Source of the DNA: Geobacteraceae bacterium
GTDB lineage: Bacteria; Desulfobacterota; Desulfuromonadia; Geobacterales; Geobacteraceae
Length of the DNA: 64,000 bases
NCBI GenBank assembly: GCA_009773645.1
Contig: WSYB01000018.1
Coordinates: 133,870 to 197,869, forward strand
Direction: 5' to 3'
In this document: in pieces, positions 60,565 to 64,000 of the stretch
Numbering within the stretch: position 1 is the first letter of the stretch
Layout: each line of letters starts with the position of its first letter
The notes under the pieces: model-generated
Told to the model about the DNA's origin: nothing
The model's database searches: none
Seen by the model: only the letters and a program-made list of their open reading frames with translations
Position numbers and translations under genes: made by a program

Positions 60565-61047
60565 ATGGCAACAGAGCAGACAAATAACGGCGGCGTTTTA
60601 CACATGGTTGGATTCACTGTGGGACGCGAGGAGTTTTGCGTGGATATACTCAAGGTGCAGGAGATTATCCGCATGGTGGAGATCACCCTGATGCCCAACG
60701 CCCCCGATTACGTGGAAGGGGTGATAAACCTGCGCGGCAGGGTTATCCCGGTGATCGACTTCAGAAAGCGCTTCCACTTGATGGACGGGGGGGAAGCCGA
60801 CAGTCAGCACAAGCGGATCGTGGTGGTCGCACTGAACGGGGTAACCGTAGGTTTCGTGGTGGATAAGGTTTCCCAGGTGATCAAGCTTGCCCAGGACCAG
60901 ATATCCCCCACCCCCGACACCGTAAAGGGGTACGATTCGGAATTCATCAGCGGGGTGGGGCGGCTCGGCGACAAGCTCCTCATCATCCTCGATCTGGAGA
61001 GGCTCTTCTCCCAACATGAGCTGGAAGGGGCTTCAATGGCGGCGTAG
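60565..61047 (+). CDS. cheW: CheW, chemotaxis coupling protein
   Basis: A 160-residue CheW domain: MVGFTVGREEFCVDILKVQEIIRM at the start, EGVINLRGRVIPVIDFRKRF in the middle and VGFVVDKVSQVIKL, then LGDKLLIILDLERLF. It links receptors with the CheA kinase. It is downstream of three MCP genes with AAGGAGG before the start; no cheA is in the window. Confidence 0.95.
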   Translation: MATEQTNNGGVLHMVGFTVGREEFCVDILKVQEIIRMVEITLMPNAPDYVEGVINLRGRVIPVIDFRKRFHLMDGGEADSQHKRIVVVALNGVTVGFVVDKVSQVIKLAQDQISPTPDTVKGYDSEFISGVGRLGDKLLIILDLERLFSQHELEGASMAA

Positions 61048-61075
61048 AGGGGTGAGGGGTGAGGGGTGAGGGGGC
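61047..61075. repeat. GGGGTGA tandem words after cheW
   Basis: Three copies of GGGGTGA directly after the cheW stop codon; no clear inverse arm. Confidence 0.55.
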
Positions 61076-61157
61076 GCCGGGAACGGCGTCCCTTTTTATT
61101 TCAACGGTTGCCGGAAGATGAATTCGAGTGTATGCTGAGTGAGATGGAGGGAAGTTG

Positions 61158-62021
61158 ATGAGTTATCCCGAGGCGGTCAATCTGCCGTTTAACGGTGAGG
61201 TGATTAGAGGCGATTTTGTGCCGGCGACACCGGGCGCAATCGATGCCGGTGAGTCGGGCTTCTGGGCCATTCTTCAGGGGAATGCCATGGTAGTGATCGA
61301 AAACGCCGGTGGTTTGGCCTTGCCGGAGGGGGAATTGCCTGATTCGTTCGCGCTAAAGCAAGAACCGCTGTGCATCGGTCGGTGGCGAAACAGGCCATTG
61401 CGCGTTTTTCGTATCGGCAGAGACGTGACGATTTCTCTCCCTTATGTCGCAGAACCTTTCAACGCCGTGGAAGATCGGCTTGACGACCGGCTTCTCACTC
61501 TTGGCGGCCTTGCCCTCCAGATCCTCCACTGGGAACGGCTGTCTACGTTCTGCTCCCGCTGCGGCGGGGCGTTGACGCGGATTCCCGCCACCTGGGGGAA
61601 AAAATGCACGGCCTGCTCCCATGAACATTATCCCCATATCCACCCCTGTGTCATTGTTTTGATTAGGCGCGGGGACGAGTTCCTCCTCGTCCGCAAGCCG
61701 GAATGGGCAAAAGGGCGTTACAGCCTGGTCGCCGGTTTCCTCGATTTCGGCGAGTCGCTGGAGGAGTGCGTGCGGCGCGAGGTGAAAGAGGAGACCGGGA
61801 TCGAGGTCACCGGCATCCGCTACGTGGGGAGCCAGAACTGGCCCTTTCCGAGCCAGCTCATGGCCGGCTTTGTGGCCGACTACGCCGGCGGGGAGCTCAG
61901 GGTGGACGAGACCGAGCTGGAGGATGCCCGCTGGTTTTGCTCCGAGGCTATGCCGGAGACTCTGCCGCCCAAGCGGAGCATCGCGCGGTGGATCATCGAC
62001 AGGTATGCACTGGGGAAATAA
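61158..62021 (+). CDS. nudC: NudC, NADH pyrophosphatase (Nudix)
   Basis: A 287-residue protein from ATG 61158, after GGAGGGAAG. It has an N-terminal NUDIX-like domain, a zinc ribbon (FCSRCGGALT and KCTACSHEHYPH) at residues 133-156 and the Nudix box GFLDFGESLEECVRREVKEETGIEV. The SQNWPFPSQLMAGF motif is a NudC marker. It cleaves NAD(H) to NMN(H) and AMP and can remove NAD caps from RNA. Confidence 0.95.
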   Translation: MSYPEAVNLPFNGEVIRGDFVPATPGAIDAGESGFWAILQGNAMVVIENAGGLALPEGELPDSFALKQEPLCIGRWRNRPLRVFRIGRDVTISLPYVAEPFNAVEDRLDDRLLTLGGLALQILHWERLSTFCSRCGGALTRIPATWGKKCTACSHEHYPHIHPCVIVLIRRGDEFLLVRKPEWAKGRYSLVAGFLDFGESLEECVRREVKEETGIEVTGIRYVGSQNWPFPSQLMAGFVADYAGGELRVDETELEDARWFCSEAMPETLPPKRSIARWIIDRYALGK

Positions 62022-62034
62022 AGGAAGGTTTTAT

Positions 62035-62115
62035 CCCCCCTTTCGTAAAGGGGGGCGGGGGGGGATTTAATAACCGCTGCTAAATCCCCCTGTATCCCCC
62101 TTTACAAAAGGGGGA
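62035..62115. repeat. CCCCCTTTCGTAAAGGGGG repeat, copy 2
   Basis: CCCCCCTTTCGTAAAGGGGGG, GGGGGGATTTAATAACCGCTGCTAAATCCCCC and CCCCCTTTACAAAAGGGGG, in the same layout as copy 1 at 53421. Confidence 0.82.
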
Positions 62116-62140
62116 CTTAAAAAACAACACGGAAACAGCC

Positions 62141-62581
62141 ATGCAATTTCTTTTTATCATCTACCGTCTGGCCGTCGCCTTCTGGGTCGGCGGCACGGCG
62201 ATCTTCACCTTCGTCCTTACCCCGCTCATCTTCAAGTCCGAACCAAGGGACGTGGCAGGCCGGATCGTCGGTTATCTCTTCCCGGGCTACTTCCGCTGGG
62301 GGCTTGCCTGCGGTGCGGTGGCGCTTATCTGCACGATTGCTTCGCGTGGGAAGAATTTTGTTGCGGCGCTTGCGCTTATCCTTGCCATGCTGACACTGAC
62401 CTCTTTTCAGGCCTATTACGTAGAGCCGCGCGCTGCGGCCCTGAAAAAGGAAATACCTTCCTTTGAGACCACCCCCAAGGACCATCCCCTGCGCAGGGAG
62501 TTCTCCCGTCTGCACGGCATCTCCGCTGTCTGCAATCTGACGGTCTTTGCCGGTGGGGTGATATTGGTCGTGCTTTTCTGA
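62141..62581 (+). CDS. DUF4149-like membrane protein
   Basis: A 146-residue protein with four TM helices (residues about 3-30, 48-67, 72-92 and 124-145). The start FIIYRLAVAFWVGGTAIFTFVLTPLIF and the YFRWGLACGAVALI segment match DUF4149 (TMEM205-like) membrane proteins. The loop KDHPLRREFSRLHGISAVCNL is family-typical. Function is unknown. Confidence 0.85.
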   Translation: MQFLFIIYRLAVAFWVGGTAIFTFVLTPLIFKSEPRDVAGRIVGYLFPGYFRWGLACGAVALICTIASRGKNFVAALALILAMLTLTSFQAYYVEPRAAALKKEIPSFETTPKDHPLRREFSRLHGISAVCNLTVFAGGVILVVLF

Positions 62582-62884
62582 TCATGGCACGTTCGCAGAC
62601 CCTCCTCTCCTATTTTCACTATGTCAAATATCCATGTCCGCTCTCTGTATCATCCTCGCCTCATTAACCATCCATTGCGTTTTTCCTGATGGCAGTTTTT
62701 TCCCTAAAGTAACTCGAATTCAAGTCGATAACTAATGAGGTATTGGACATATTTTATTCGGACTCCGGATTACATAAAACTGGTCCATTTTCTGTAATCC
62801 TTTTTTTGGGGGTCCATATCTAATGTTATTTCCGGAACACTGTATTTTGAAAAAACGGGGAAATAATCAAAAAGGAGGCAAACA
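62582..62884. other. 303-base stretch without a gene
   Basis: Contains the terminator at 62767-62807; otherwise A/T-rich sequence with no clear gene or known element. Confidence 0.5.
62767..62807 (+). terminator. Intrinsic terminator 78 bases before the lipoprotein gene
   Basis: GGATTACA (62767-62774) pairs with TGTAATCC (62793-62800) followed by seven T residues. It may end the DUF4149 transcript or act as a leader attenuator. Confidence 0.7.
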
Positions 62885-64000
62885 ATGAAGAAAAGAAGGA
62901 TGATGGTGGGAGGCGCTTCGTCTCTTACGGCAATGCTCGCCCTGGCGCTGGTGGCAGGGTGCAGCGGGAGCAGCGGTACGACGACGACAACGACCACAAC
63001 GGGCGGCACAGAAACTGTTGCTGCCGCCGTATCAAAGGGGTCAAGCTCGGTGGTGGCAGACAAGATCAGTGTTCTTGATACCTCAGCAGGTTCACCGGCT
63101 GCATCCGGTGTCAGATTAGCCGCATTGCTCACATCGGAATTCCCGACCACCGCCGACTGGAACAAGGATAAGACCAACTCCTATGTGCAAGACCGCTCAA
63201 CAGACGTTTTCAACAATGTGAACGAGATCCTCTGCATGGTCGGTCAGAGCGGTTATGTGGCCATGACGAGTCCTGACGGCGTGAGCCGTCCCTACAAGGC
63301 CCTGATCGACCAGAATCTCTGCAAGGGGGCAGACGACGCCAGCAAGGCAGGCGACAGCACCAAGGGTGACACATCGGGTTCATCGGCGCCGGATTACCGG
63401 GAGTGGACCGTTGACTCCATAATCAACAGCGCAGGAAAGCTTGAGGCCAAATTCTGGATCCATGAGAAGGCTGAAGGAGGAGAGGGGCCTGGCGATGAGG
63501 CAAAGGTCATCAAGGCCAAGCTGGTGGTAAGCAAGACCAAGGACGAAGCACCCCCCTACGGGCTCTTCAGGATTGACTTCAAGGCATTCAAGGAATCGGA
63601 TGGAACACCTATTTTCAAGGGGTTGTTGGAAACCGTCCAGGATGCTACAACCGGCCAGGTGACGCTCCGGTTTGCCGATGCGGAGGAAAACGGCATGTTC
63701 TCAGAAGCGGCGTCCGTGACCAAGGACACTGCTACGAGCGGCTATGGCAGAGTCAAGCAGCATGAAAGTTTCGGGCAAAAAACGAACAGCTATGACGCCA
63801 ACATCGCCTTCAATGCCGATTACTTCCGCAGGACCAATGCATCTGATGACAAGTGCTTCGACCGCAAGAACTTCGAATCGTCTGCCTGGCGGTACGGACT
63901 GTACGACTTCACCACCGGCAACCGTTTCACAGTCAAGTCAGGCATTCCCTTTAACACCAATGCCGACGGCAACAGCGGCTCGTACGGCTGGATCGGCTAC
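62885..64000 (+). CDS. Putative surface lipoprotein, partial (3' end outside window)
   Basis: From ATG 62885 (AAAGGAGGC upstream) at least 372 residues are open to the window end. The signal peptide ends in a lipobox LVAGC, followed by a Ser/Thr-rich linker (SGSSGTTTTTTTTGG). The rest is rich in K, D, T and S without TM segments; a few Cys occur (EILCMVGQSG, NLCKGADD, KCFDRKNF). I do not recognise the family. It is presumably attached to the outer membrane. Confidence 0.8.
   Translation, partial: MKKRRMMVGGASSLTAMLALALVAGCSGSSGTTTTTTTTGGTETVAAAVSKGSSSVVADKISVLDTSAGSPAASGVRLAALLTSEFPTTADWNKDKTNSYVQDRSTDVFNNVNEILCMVGQSGYVAMTSPDGVSRPYKALIDQNLCKGADDASKAGDSTKGDTSGSSAPDYREWTVDSIINSAGKLEAKFWIHEKAEGGEGPGDEAKVIKAKLVVSKTKDEAPPYGLFRIDFKAFKESDGTPIFKGLLETVQDATTGQVTLRFADAEENGMFSEAASVTKDTATSGYGRVKQHESFGQKTNSYDANIAFNADYFRRTNASDDKCFDRKNFESSAWRYGLYDFTTGNRFTVKSGIPFNTNADGNSGSYGWIGY

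Overview
The window looks like a chromosomal segment of a Geobacter/Geotalea-type bacterium (Desulfuromonadia). This is inferred from the gene content: a nif cluster with a fused nifEN, an ANTAR response regulator in front of nifH, GEMM-type (c-di-GMP/cGAMP class) riboswitches, a c-type haem lipoprotein and an EtfBA plus Fe-S membrane oxidoreductase module. No rRNA or tRNA gene was recognised and the species is not proved.

Layout. 1-5130: one-carbon genes (metV-like fragment, folD), a riboswitch-controlled DUF5666/cytochrome lipoprotein, then small housekeeping genes (FmdB-like, CBS, DUF167, DivIVA, YggT). 5290-12264 (minus): one six-gene efflux operon (HlyD, two ATPases, two ABC-2 permeases, TolC). 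12400-17320: gnfR-like antiterminator gene, then nifH-nifD-nifK. 17321-23805 (minus): an accessory block between nifK and nifEN with a BRO-type gene, a PD-(D/E)xK-like protein, unknown genes, a frameshifted cupin gene, small Cys-rich proteins, a fasciclin protein and an FKBP isomerase. 24031-29296: nifEN, nifX, a 2[4Fe-4S] ferredoxin, a second NifX-like protein and draT. 29504-36868: a Cache protein and MCP, VapBC, a draG-like remnant, a second riboswitch with an S8 protease, and an intact draG-like gene. 37001-46702: nifB, a GNAT protein, etfB, ferredoxin-etfA, an EMO-like membrane Fe-S protein, a GATase, cheD and nifV. 46785-64000: nhaA, a LysR regulator, a transglutaminase-like protein, glgA, slyX, putrescine genes aguB/aguA, three tandem MCP genes (the middle one broken), cheW, nudC, a DUF4149-like protein and the start of a lipoprotein gene cut by the window end.

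How it works together. Each nif unit (nifH, nifEN, nifB, nifV) has a sigma-54 promoter of form TGGCAC-N5-ATGC followed by an intrinsic terminator in the leader before the gene. The ANTAR regulator upstream of nifH has its own sigma-54-like promoter. This fits the Geobacter scheme of sigma-54 activation plus RNA antitermination. NifH/D/K are the enzyme; NifB, NifEN, NifX and NifV make and carry FeMo-co; DraT and DraG would switch NifH off and on by ADP-ribosylation.

The intergenic DNA is also unusual. Many spacers hold hairpins built from short tandem words in inverted orientation, some nested, and several run into the ends of coding sequences.
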